The notes beneath the pieces were generated by a model, which had not been told where the DNA came from, ran no database searches, and worked only from the letters and a program-made list of their open reading frames with translations. Shown piece after piece: positions 8,068-15,820 of a DNA stretch of 31,218 nt. The stretch is from an uncultured Christensenellaceae bacterium. Its GTDB lineage: Bacteria > Bacillota > Clostridia > Christensenellales > Pumilibacteraceae. How positions within the stretch are numbered: position 1 is the first letter of the stretch; every line of letters starts with the position of its first letter. Made by a program: the position numbers and the translations under genes. The DNA is taken from positions 1-31,218 of the forward strand of contig CAJUKR010000006.1 in NCBI GenBank assembly GCA_910587025.1, in the 5' to 3' direction.

Positions 8068-10368
8068 TCAGGACTCTTCTTCCTCTTCTTCGGTATCGTT
8101 GTTGTAGTATGCTTTCGCATAATCTTCGAGACGCTTTGCGAAACGGTCTTTGTACGAAACTATCACTCCGTCTATCTTGGAATACTTCGAAGCGACGCTC
8201 GACTGCCACGATACGTACGCCGCATCGATGCGGGAAGAAATGTCATCGCCGATCGACTCCGCAACCGTGGAATAACGTCCCGCGGTCAGATATTCGTTCA
8301 GCGCTCTCTGCGTACCCGCGACGGGAACGTAGTTGAGATATATTATGTGCCAGCCGTAATCGGTGAGCACTGGTGCGGAAATACTGCCTATTTCCACTTC
8401 CGACGTAAGGATTTCGTCATACTTGCTCACGCCGTAAACAGCACTGTCCTGCTTATACTCGAGAAGCGACTGATTTCTGCGGTAAGCATTATAAAGCGCT
8501 CTCGACTCTTTCGCGAACTCGATCATATACGATTCTTCCTTGCCGCCTTCGGACTCGGGCGTCGCGGTGACCGCATAACCCATTTCGTTGTCGAAGATGC
8601 CGGGATCGGTATTGTACGTATAGATCAGCTCGTCGAACTTACGAGCGGCGGCATAAGCGTTAGAACTTACGGCAAGCATAGCGCCGCTGATGTCCGCCCA
8701 CGCTTCATCGATAGTATACGCTCTGGACGTATCGTCCTCGCCGTTCTTATGCTTGTAAACGCGAACCTGTTTTCCGAGCTGTTCGCGGTACGCTTCCGTA
8801 GCAGCGTCGGAGTTTTTCGCCTTATACTTCTCGAGCGCCGACTTCTGATCGTCGGAGAACGGGATCAGAATATGCTTTACCCAGAAATACTCGTTATCCG
8901 CGAAATAAAGCACCGTATCGTCGCCCGTAGCCGCGGTATAATAATTTTCGATATTCTCGCTTGCCGCTCTTACCTGCTTGGCAAGCTCTTCGGCATACAC
9001 GGAAGCAACGTCGGAAGTGATGTTTCTCGAACGTCCGAGATATGCCTTGAAACCGTCCTGCTTTATCGTATATTCGGTATTGTTGCCGTACAGCATGTGC
9101 ACGACGTCGTATTCGGAGAACTTCGTATAAAGCTCGTCCACGCCCGAAACGGTAGCGCACTTCTTGTACATCTCGGCTATCTCGTCGTTATAATGCGCGC
9201 GCTCTTCCTCGCTCATCGCATAATTGTCTTTGACCGATCTTTCGATATAGTCCACGAAACGGCGCACGCCTTCGCGCTGCATGGAATTGAAATTGCCGCT
9301 CAGACTCGTTCCTACGCAACGCTCGGGCTCGTCGGTCACGCTCCATACCTTATATTCTTTTTCGTACGCCTCGTCTTTTTCCTCGTCGCCGGGAACGGGA
9401 TACGTCGTTTTGTCATCTGTAGATTCGCCTACGCTCGGAACGGTCTGTCCGAAGTCGTCTGCAATATCCTGATAAATGATCGCGAGACGCTTGTCGATAC
9501 TGTCATAGACGGCACGGCGAACACGGTTCTGTTCCGTCACGCCGAAAACGACGTTGCCGGCAAGAGTTGCCGCATCCTGCTCCGCGCGCGAAAGACTGCC
9601 CGAATAAAAATTCCGTATAAAGTATTCGAAAGCCTCGTCCACGTCATAACCGCGATCTTTTATAATATCCGCGGCATAATTGTTGAAATAGTTTATGAGA
9701 GTGACTTTATAAAAACTCTCTTTTTCGGAAGTAAACGTCGCTTTCTCGAAAATCGGAGCGCGGTACTCCCAAGAAAAATTCCCGTCCGCGTCTTCGTCGA
9801 GCTTGATCTCGGGTAAGCCGTCAAGCGTAGCGGGCGCGTCCGAACCGTAGGTAACGCCGCTCAGTTTTCCGTATACGGTCTTGCCTTTCTCCTCCGAATG
9901 ATCGGACACGTTTACCCATTGCGCGAGTTTTGTTCCGCCCACGTTAATCACGCCCGTATATCTGTATTCGGTCGCGCCGGTGACGGCTCCGTTTTCCACG
10001 GCATACAAGACGGCATACTCGCCTGACACAGCGTCCGAGCCCTGTTCGTATTTTATCGCGCCGTTCTCCAACATCGGTTTTCCGATCGGATTACCCGCAT
10101 GGTCGTAAAGCACCGCCTGCACGTTGCCTTCGGCGTCGGTCTCGAAACCGGGTTCGTTATTCGGATTCTTTACCTTATTGCCGTCAAGATCGAGATAATC
10201 GCCCTTCATCGGAACGATATACTTGATCTCCACGGGATTGACCTCGAGAATTACCTGCGAAAGATCTTCATCCTCGTTATAGTTCACGATACAGCCCGTA
10301 AGGACGGTAGCCGCGACAACGACGGCAAGAATAAGAGTGATAAGTTTTGCAATGGTTTTTCTTTTCAT
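8068..10368 (-). CDS. Extracytoplasmic PpiC-type (parvulin) foldase lipoprotein
   Basis: A 766-aa lipoprotein: KRK n-region, hydrophobic stretch and lipobox VLTGC (Cys26). It resembles PrsA/SurA foldases, which help exported proteins fold outside the membrane. Parvulin elements visible late in the chain are FWVKHILIPFSD (start of the PPIase fold), FDELIYTYNTDPGIFDNEMGYAV, and GSISAPVLTDYGWHIIYLNYV (end of the fold). The interval between first and last is about 180 residues rather than the usual 85-90, so the domain carries insertions. The first 200 residues (VNPVEIKYIVPMKGDYLDLDGNKV and following) are unrelated to PrsA. The C-terminus is a Glu run. Own promoter at 10427-10455; near mfd/pth, a common clostridial setting for prsA-like genes. 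Confidence 0.8.
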   Translation of the reverse strand: MKRKTIAKLITLILAVVVAATVLTGCIVNYNEDEDLSQVILEVNPVEIKYIVPMKGDYLDLDGNKVKNPNNEPGFETDAEGNVQAVLYDHAGNPIGKPMLENGAIKYEQGSDAVSGEYAVLYAVENGAVTGATEYRYTGVINVGGTKLAQWVNVSDHSEEKGKTVYGKLSGVTYGSDAPATLDGLPEIKLDEDADGNFSWEYRAPIFEKATFTSEKESFYKVTLINYFNNYAADIIKDRGYDVDEAFEYFIRNFYSGSLSRAEQDAATLAGNVVFGVTEQNRVRRAVYDSIDKRLAIIYQDIADDFGQTVPSVGESTDDKTTYPVPGDEEKDEAYEKEYKVWSVTDEPERCVGTSLSGNFNSMQREGVRRFVDYIERSVKDNYAMSEEERAHYNDEIAEMYKKCATVSGVDELYTKFSEYDVVHMLYGNNTEYTIKQDGFKAYLGRSRNITSDVASVYAEELAKQVRAASENIENYYTAATGDDTVLYFADNEYFWVKHILIPFSDDQKSALEKYKAKNSDAATEAYREQLGKQVRVYKHKNGEDDTSRAYTIDEAWADISGAMLAVSSNAYAAARKFDELIYTYNTDPGIFDNEMGYAVTATPESEGGKEESYMIEFAKESRALYNAYRRNQSLLEYKQDSAVYGVSKYDEILTSEVEIGSISAPVLTDYGWHIIYLNYVPVAGTQRALNEYLTAGRYSTVAESIGDDISSRIDAAYVSWQSSVASKYSKIDGVIVSYKDRFAKRLEDYAKAYYNNDTEEEEEES

Positions 10369-10390
10369 TATTATTTACTCTCTGCAAGTT

Positions 10391-10407
10391 GCCGTAAAAA
10401 TCACGGC
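10391..10407 (-). other. Small hairpin in the foldase mRNA leader
   Basis: GCCGT/ACGGC 5-bp stem with a 7-nt loop, 22 nt before the foldase start codon and inside the predicted 5' leader. It could affect translation; the role is not known. Confidence 0.35.
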
Positions 10408-10426
10408 ACTGCTCATAATCTTTTCA

Positions 10427-10455
10427 ATTATACACAAACATACGGTAAAATGCAA
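10427..10455 (-). promoter_or_regulatory. Sigma-A-type promoter of the foldase gene
   Basis: Minus strand TTGCAT (10450-10455), 17-nt spacer, TATAAT (10427-10432). It lies in the 138-nt gap after the mfd stop, so the foldase gene is not wholly dependent on the upstream operon. Confidence 0.75.
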
Positions 10456-10506
10456 CCGAAAAACGGCGACAAAATCGTAATTATGCGAATTTTTTATATT
10501 CGGAGG

Positions 10507-13500
10507 TCAAACAGGACAGTTGATAAGGAACTTTACCAACGATCTGCCGGTCGCAAACCTCAGATACACTTTATCGCCGAAGTCCGTCCACCCTCCGTAT
10601 TTTTCCGCAAGACCGATAAGCTCGGACGAAACGTCGCGGGCGTAACGGAGCGACACCGAGCTTTCCCCTTTCATGAGCGAAACTTCATCCGCGCCGAGTC
10701 CTGCGGCTCTGTTCTTTACGAGCGATACCGTAAGCAGATTGACGACCTCGCTCGGAGGTTCGCCGTACATATCGCGCATCGTGCTTTCCATACGCTTGAG
10801 ATCGGTCGCGTCGGATATTCTCGAAATATTGCCGTACTGCCGTATGCGCCATTCCGAATCTGTGACGTAATTTTCGGGAAGATACGCGTTATAGTCCGTT
10901 CTGACGATGACTTCCCGCTCTTTTCCGACCGGTTTGCCGGACGCTTCGTTCATGACCTCGCGCAGAAGTTTCATGTACGTATCGTAACCGACCTGTTCCA
11001 TATGCCCGTGCTGTTCCCGACCGAGGACGTTCCCCGCGCCGCGGATTTCTAGGTCGCGCATGGCGAGCATAAATCCGCTTCCCAGTTCGCGGCACTGCAT
11101 TATCGCGTCGAGTCGACGAAGCGCAACGTCCGTCATCTGCTTGCTTTTATCGTAAGTGAAATACGCCGAAGCCAGTCTGTTCCCGCGTCCGATTCGCCCG
11201 CGAAGCTGATACATCTGACTGAGCCCGAACGTATCCGAATTTATTACCACCATCGTATTGGCGCGCGGTATATCTATGCCGTTTTCTATTATCGTCGTGG
11301 CGATCAGCACATCGGTTTCGCCTTCCGCGAACGCGCCTATCGCCTTTTCCGACATCTCTGGAGTCATGCGTCCGTGCACTATGCCGATCTTAAGATCGGG
11401 TAAAAGCCGCCTTACAGATTCGGCGAAGCTCTCTATGCCCTGCACTCTGTTATAAATAACGAAAGACTGACCGCCGCGAGCATACTCGCGAGTCAGGGCG
11501 TCCGTCAAAAGTCCGTCGCTGTATTCCGCGACAAAAGTCTGAACGGGCAGACGTTCGAAAGGAGGAGTGCCGAGCATGGATATGTCGCGTATGCCAGAAA
11601 GGCTCATATGCAGCGTGCGCGGTATGGGCGTCGCCGACATGGTAAGCACGTTTACGTTCATCCGCATGGTTTTGAGCTGTTCTTTATGCCGAACTCCGAA
11701 CCGCTGTTCTTCATCGAGAATGAGAAGCCCGAGATCTGCGAATTTTATATTTTTCCCGAGTAGTTTGTGCGTGCCGCAAATAAGGTCTATTTCGCCGCGC
11801 TCGAGTTTTTTCAGCGTTTCCGCCGTTTCGTCGGGTTTGCTAAGTCTGGACAGCATGGCGACGCGTATGCCGAAACTCTCCATTCGCTTTTTCGCCGTCT
11901 TGCAATGCTGAAGAGCGAGAAGCGTGGTCGGACACAACAGCGCAACCTGTTTGCCCTCCGCCGCCACACGGAACGCGGCGCGGAGCGCGACTTCCGTCTT
12001 ACCGAAACCGACGTCGCCGCAGATCAGTCTGTCCATGATCTTGCCGAGCGCGAGGTCGTTCAATACGTCCTCGGTAGCCGCCGCCTGATCGTCGGTGTCC
12101 ACGTGAGGGAAAGCCGCGATAAAGTCAGCCATAAGCGCAGGCTCGGGCGCATAGACATGACCTCGCCCCGCCGCGCGTTTGCCGTACAGATCGACGAGAT
12201 CTATCGCCATTTCTTTTATGGAGTTTTTGACCTTTTCCTTCATGCGGGCAAACTGTCCGCCGCCCAGTTTGTTGAGCTTCGGCTCGCTGCCCGAGTACGA
12301 ATACCGCGAAAGACTGTCGAGATTTTCGACGGGAAGATAAAGTTTGTCGCCTTCGGCGTAAGCTATTATTACGTAATCGTGCGCCGCACCGCCGAAATCG
12401 AGCTTTTCCACCGAAATGCACTTGCCGACGCCGTGCGTGTTATGTACCACATAATCGCCCACGCTCGGAAGAGGCATACTTTCTCGTCGACGCTTTCTCG
12501 CGGGAGAAGACGATTTCGGAACGACTGATTTCGTGCCGATAAACACCTGTTTGTTTTCGTGAAGAAGAAAACTCGCGGGCAGTATTCCGTCGATCAGATT
12601 GACCCTTCCGTCGCCGTACGACACGCGCACGCCTTTGTCGGACATGTATCCGCCGATCGAACGCACCGCATCCGCCGACCCCGCGAACACGTTTATTTCA
12701 TAACCGCGTTCCGTCCAATTTTTTATATCCGCGACGAGAAGTTCGTAGTCGTGCGAATAATCGGGCAAAAGCGCATCGGTCAGTTCGGTCACCTCGTCTG
12801 GATCGAAAAACCTGTTCTGCGAAACGCCAGTATGGAACGTAACCGAACCGCTGCCGAACGCGAACGCCTTTTCCGTTCGTACGATCTGATCCGCCGCGCC
12901 GGGCAACGCGTCGCCCGACTTTACGAGCGCTTTGACGCGGCTGTCATGCTCTTTGAGTATCAACGCCGCGTTGTCGTAACACAGCTTCGCGTCGCCTATG
13001 AAAATTTTATACCCTTGCAAAAAATCGGGAAACGAAGCCGAACCGATATACGGCATAAGAAGAGGCACGTCCAGTCGTCCCGATACGGTGCGCAGTTCGA
13101 GTTCTCCGAGAATGACGGAAAAGTGAGCCGCCGCCTCGGGTGAGAGTTTCGACGCTTCTTTCTTTATTTTCAGCATCGCGTCGGAGAGCGTCTCGGGCGT
13201 ATAATACGCCTCTCCGAAAGGCGCGGCGAACATCTCCGTCGCTTTTTTGATCGTTATCTGTTCTTCGGGATCGAGCAGTTTTATGCCGTCCACTCGGTCG
13301 AAGTCGAGGACTATTCTGTAATACTCTTCGCTTCCCGCCGGCGAAACGTCTATTATGTCGCCGCGCACCGCGAATTGCCCTTTTCCGCTCAACTGTTCGG
13401 TGCGCCTGTACCCCGCCGCGCTCAACCGCGACGCAAGCCCCTGCGGATCGCACTCGTCCCCGACCGCGACCCTGACCGTCGAACGCTTCACATCCTCTAC

Positions 13501-13848
13501 CGACGGATAAAGCTGCATGGCGGCTTCGACGTAAGTGACCACTCTTTTATTTCCCGTCGCTATTTCGGCAAGCGCGGAAGCACGGTCGAAATCGAGCTGT
13601 CCGAAACGCTCGAGAGAAAACCCGACGCTGTCGCTTCGGGCGGGAAGAAACACCGCGTCGACCAGGTGCGACGCAAATTCGTACGCTTCCCGCGCTCGGA
13701 CGTAATCGGTTTCCACGAGCACTGCTTTGTCCGACATACAAAAAACAGCCCAGCGTGCGTATTTTTGCAGACCGAGCAGTGAAACGTTCTTGCCTTTTCC
13801 GACGGCGGCGAGCGCTTCGGCTATTTTGTTTTGCGGTTTAAGTAGCAA
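10507..13848 (-). CDS. mfd: Transcription-repair coupling factor
   Basis: A 1113-aa DNA translocase that removes stalled RNA polymerase and recruits UvrA. Domains in order: UvrB-like N-terminal region (about 1-350, with QFAVRGDIIDVSP), RNA-polymerase-interacting domain at about 455-520 (VGDYVVHNTHGVGK), superfamily 2 helicase with Walker A GDVGFGKTEV (about 610-619), DEEQ box (about 711), SATPIPRT (about 738), QLRGRIGRG motif VI, and the C-terminal TRCF domain with RMYG-like DMYGEPPSEV. Length is near the family norm of about 1150. The start appears to be TTG at 13848, 4 nt after the pth stop, with GGGGA upstream; the sequence LLKPQNKIAEAL that follows aligns with usual Mfd N-termini. Third gene of the DUF1858-pth-mfd operon. 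Confidence 0.97.
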   Translation of the reverse strand: MLLKPQNKIAEALAAVGKGKNVSLLGLQKYARWAVFCMSDKAVLVETDYVRAREAYEFASHLVDAVFLPARSDSVGFSLERFGQLDFDRASALAEIATGNKRVVTYVEAAMQLYPSVEDVKRSTVRVAVGDECDPQGLASRLSAAGYRRTEQLSGKGQFAVRGDIIDVSPAGSEEYYRIVLDFDRVDGIKLLDPEEQITIKKATEMFAAPFGEAYYTPETLSDAMLKIKKEASKLSPEAAAHFSVILGELELRTVSGRLDVPLLMPYIGSASFPDFLQGYKIFIGDAKLCYDNAALILKEHDSRVKALVKSGDALPGAADQIVRTEKAFAFGSGSVTFHTGVSQNRFFDPDEVTELTDALLPDYSHDYELLVADIKNWTERGYEINVFAGSADAVRSIGGYMSDKGVRVSYGDGRVNLIDGILPASFLLHENKQVFIGTKSVVPKSSSPARKRRRESMPLPSVGDYVVHNTHGVGKCISVEKLDFGGAAHDYVIIAYAEGDKLYLPVENLDSLSRYSYSGSEPKLNKLGGGQFARMKEKVKNSIKEMAIDLVDLYGKRAAGRGHVYAPEPALMADFIAAFPHVDTDDQAAATEDVLNDLALGKIMDRLICGDVGFGKTEVALRAAFRVAAEGKQVALLCPTTLLALQHCKTAKKRMESFGIRVAMLSRLSKPDETAETLKKLERGEIDLICGTHKLLGKNIKFADLGLLILDEEQRFGVRHKEQLKTMRMNVNVLTMSATPIPRTLHMSLSGIRDISMLGTPPFERLPVQTFVAEYSDGLLTDALTREYARGGQSFVIYNRVQGIESFAESVRRLLPDLKIGIVHGRMTPEMSEKAIGAFAEGETDVLIATTIIENGIDIPRANTMVVINSDTFGLSQMYQLRGRIGRGNRLASAYFTYDKSKQMTDVALRRLDAIMQCRELGSGFMLAMRDLEIRGAGNVLGREQHGHMEQVGYDTYMKLLREVMNEASGKPVGKEREVIVRTDYNAYLPENYVTDSEWRIRQYGNISRISDATDLKRMESTMRDMYGEPPSEVVNLLTVSLVKNRAAGLGADEVSLMKGESSVSLRYARDVSSELIGLAEKYGGWTDFGDKVYLRFATGRSLVKFLINCPV

Positions 13849-13852
13849 CGGC

Positions 13853-14380
13853 TTATTCCCCGATCAAAGTTTCCAGTCTTAAAGCGGCGGCTTTCACTCC
13901 GTCCGCGACGGTGCGGCGCTCGGCGTCCGGTATAGTCATAAGTACGTACGAAATCAGCGGGATATTCTCGGGAACGGGTCCCGTGCCCACCCGAACGCGG
14001 CGAAAATCTTCGGTGCCTATTTTCGCAATGATGTCGCGCATACCGTTATGCGTGCCGGCGCTGCCGCGCTCGCGAAAGCGATAAGTCCCCTTTGCTATAT
14101 CTATGTCGTCGTAAACCACAATAAGCTCGGAAGGCGACGCACCGTACCTGCCGAGCAATTGTTTTACCGCGTCGCCGCTTAAGTTCATAAACGTAAGCGG
14201 CTTCGCAAGCACCGTTTTTTCTCCGCCGATCGACTTTACTCCCGTCAGCGAAGCGCACTCCTTGGAAGAGAGCTTTATGCCGAGACGATCGGCAAGCACG
14301 TCGACGGTAAGCCAGCCGACGTTATGATAAGTATATGCATACTTATCGCCCGGGTTTCCCAGTCCGACAATGATCTTCAT
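13853..14380 (-). CDS. pth: Peptidyl-tRNA hydrolase
   Basis: A 175-aa enzyme that releases peptides from peptidyl-tRNA after aborted translation. Signatures: IIVGLGNPGDKYAYTYHNVGW with the catalytic His19, KPLTFMNLSGDAV, VVYDDIDIAKGTYRFRERGSAGTHNGMRDI with the conserved Asp and Asn, and FRRVRVGTGP. Length is slightly short of the usual 185-195. It is followed by mfd after 4 nt, the widely conserved pth-mfd pairing (spoVC-mfd in Bacillus), and preceded by the small DUF1858 gene after 22 nt. Cotranscription from the promoter at 14620-14649 is likely. Confidence 0.96.
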   Translation of the reverse strand: MKIIVGLGNPGDKYAYTYHNVGWLTVDVLADRLGIKLSSKECASLTGVKSIGGEKTVLAKPLTFMNLSGDAVKQLLGRYGASPSELIVVYDDIDIAKGTYRFRERGSAGTHNGMRDIIAKIGTEDFRRVRVGTGPVPENIPLISYVLMTIPDAERRTVADGVKAAALRLETLIGE

Positions 14381-14402
14381 CTTAAAAACGGATCTGTCGA
14401 AA

Positions 14403-14588
14403 TCACGCTTTGTTGAGCGCGTCGATAAGCGCGCCGAGATCGATACCGTGAACTTCGGCGGCCTGCTCGACGGTTTCGCCGTGAGCGATCGCGCAACCGA
14501 GACAATGCATTCCGAATTCCATAAATACCGGAGCGCAGTTTTCCTTTTCTTCGATTACCTGAGCTATAGTCATATCTTTCGTTATCAT
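14403..14588 (-). CDS. DUF1858 small redox-disulfide domain protein
   Basis: A 61-aa protein consisting only of a DUF1858 domain (MTIAQVIEE, FGMHCLGCAIAHGETVEQAAEVHGID, LIDALNKA). The CLGC pair is the putative redox disulfide known from domains associated with hybrid-cluster proteins and Fe-S/ScdA-like proteins; the biochemical role is unproven. The ATG has GGGAGGT 8 nt upstream. It is first in an operon with pth and mfd, an unusual partner for those housekeeping genes. Confidence 0.88.
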   Translation of the reverse strand: MITKDMTIAQVIEEKENCAPVFMEFGMHCLGCAIAHGETVEQAAEVHGIDLGALIDALNKA

Positions 14589-14619
14589 TCGTGTAACCTC
14601 CCGATTTTATTATGATGAT

Positions 14620-14649
14620 ATTGTAAAACTTTAATGCGGAGTTTGTCAA
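14620..14649 (-). promoter_or_regulatory. Sigma-A-type promoter of DUF1858-pth-mfd
   Basis: Minus strand: perfect TTGACA (14644-14649), 18-nt spacer, TACAAT (14620-14625). The surrounding 16 bases (14641-14656) are identical to those around the -35 of the divIC-like gene (24299-24314). Confidence 0.75.
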
Positions 14650-14699
14650 GCGTTTGGAATAAACGCGCGCCGCGGCGCATACGATTATCCAGTAAACCT

Positions 14700-14875
14700 T
14701 TAAGGCAAGTTCCGCATAAGCGACGCGAGCAAGATTGCGTCGACGATTCGGGCGAGGCGAACACAATATGTTGTGCGCGTAGCGGCGCTACGGGTGCGTT
14801 ATATTGCGGCACGCATTCGCACAAATCGGCAGCAATATTGCCGCATGAACTTGTGCGAAACTTCATTAAGGCAAG
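14700..14875 (+). promoter_or_regulatory. Structured 5' region of the PRC-barrel gene, bounded by a 10-bp direct repeat
   Basis: The 5' region contains nested inverted repeats. TTCGCACAA (14816-14824) pairs perfectly with TTGTGCGAA (14851-14859), enclosing a smaller hairpin (14827-14831/14839-14843). The first arm can alternatively pair with TTGTGCG at 14771-14777. TGCGGCA (14805-14811) pairs with TGCCGCA (14839-14845). CGTAGC/GCTACG (14778-14792) and CGACGC/GCGTCG (about 14721-14742) are further hairpins. TTAAGGCAAG occurs at both ends (14700-14709 and 14866-14875), and inside these repeats imperfect terminal inverted repeats occur (about 14707-14720 against 14850-14863, one mismatch and one wobble in 14). 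It may be a regulatory leader or a small MITE-like insertion. No convincing promoter seen. Confidence 0.5.
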
Positions 14876-14888
14876 CGGAGGCATTTTT

Positions 14889-15584
14889 ATGAAAGCAAGC
14901 GAACTTATCGGCAGCCGTGTACTCGTACTCGGCTCGGCGGAAATCTGCGGCACGGTCGGCGGTATAGTTCCGTCGTCGGACTGTAAAAAAATAAAAGCTC
15001 TGGAAGTACTCATGGAAGACGAGGACGACTGCGAAAGAAAGTACCTCGACGTCAGTCGCGTATCTGCGCACACGCACGGCACCGTAACTGTCAAATACGA
15101 CGAGTCGCTCGTAATGTGCTATCCCGTGTCCGCCTTATCGCCCATCAATCTGCCTGCATTCGGAGAGGACGGAGAAGATTACGGCAAAGTAACAGACGTC
15201 GACATAAGCAATAACTTCGACGTGGAGACCCTGCGTTGCGGAAAGCGCGTATTCCCGATCGGCGATATATTATCCCGCTCGGACGACCTTATAGTATTCA
15301 AGTTGCCGGGAAGCAAAACAAAACTGGCGCAGAAAAAGAAGAGAGTCCCCGCACCCCGCCCGCCACGCGAAAAGAACGAGGAAGAAGAAAAAGCAACGGA
15401 CAATACCGTGCGTATCACGGGGACGGGAAAATACTCTTTCCTCGTAGGTCGCACGCTCGGCGAAGACGTAAACGACATAGACGGACGGCTAGTCGCCGCG
15501 AAGGGCGCGCTCGTTACGGGAGAACTCATCGACAAAGCCAGAGACCGCGGCGCCGTCGTAAAACTCGCCATGTCCGCATTGTAA
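14889..15584 (+). CDS. PRC-barrel domain protein
   Basis: A 231-aa soluble protein with an N-terminal PRC-barrel (KASELIGSRVLVLGSAEICGTVGGIVPSSD, then strands through about residue 75), a second barrel-like part (about 95-140, DYGKVTDVDISNNFDVETL, FPIGDILSRSDDLIVFKLPG), a charged linker of K, R, P and E, and a C-terminal VGRTLGEDVNDIDGRLVAAKGALVTGEL segment resembling another barrel. PRC-barrels occur in the RimM C-terminus and sporulation proteins such as YlmC; the partner here is unknown. The ATG at 14889 has GGAGG 7 nt upstream. The frame stays open to 14634, but that part encodes the structured leader. Single-gene transcript ending at the terminator 15616-15650. Confidence 0.8.
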   Translation: MKASELIGSRVLVLGSAEICGTVGGIVPSSDCKKIKALEVLMEDEDDCERKYLDVSRVSAHTHGTVTVKYDESLVMCYPVSALSPINLPAFGEDGEDYGKVTDVDISNNFDVETLRCGKRVFPIGDILSRSDDLIVFKLPGSKTKLAQKKKRVPAPRPPREKNEEEEKATDNTVRITGTGKYSFLVGRTLGEDVNDIDGRLVAAKGALVTGELIDKARDRGAVVKLAMSAL

Positions 15585-15609
15585 ACAAAATTTCGTAAAT
15601 AAATTTAAG

Positions 15610-15789
15610 TCACACAAAACAGGTTACCGCAGACGCGGTAACCTGTTTTTCAATGATTATATTCTTCCGATATCCCCCCACGATCAGTACATTCACCGTG
15701 TATACATCGGTACCGTCATTCCGAAAACCTCCTTCTTCTACGGGTTTGCCGTTATACTCCGCAAGTATCGTTATCGTTTTATTCGCCGA
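15610..15789 (-). pseudogene. Possible remnant of a decayed coding sequence
   Basis: A 59-codon frame with no start codon. It reads as plausible protein (ITILAEYNGKPVEEGGF, then NDGTDVYTVNVLIVGGY) before running through the terminator stem to a TGA at 15610-15612. It lies in the 170-nt gap between the terminator and the addA stop, where no gene is otherwise seen. It could be the tail of a lost gene or chance; this genome produces many long open shadow frames. Confidence 0.2.
15616..15650. terminator. Strong bidirectional intrinsic terminator
   Basis: Perfect 15-bp stem AAAACAGGTTACCGC / GCGGTAACCTGTTTT with an AGAC loop. A T run follows on the plus strand, and the mirrored arrangement gives one on the minus strand. 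It ends the PRC-barrel transcript (plus) and probably the addB-addA transcript (minus). Confidence 0.92.
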
Positions 15790-15820
15790 TTATTCCCAAT
15801 CGCCGCAAACTCGGTTTTTA

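Noticed and set aside
8347..9816. 489-codon plus-strand frame opposite the foldase gene
   Set aside because: The foldase frame has a signal peptide, parvulin motifs, a promoter and a ribosome site; the opposing frame has none of these.
14634..14888. N-terminal 85 extra codons of the PRC-barrel frame
   Set aside because: They encode palindrome-derived sequence without protein character, and the ribosome site is just before the ATG at 14889.
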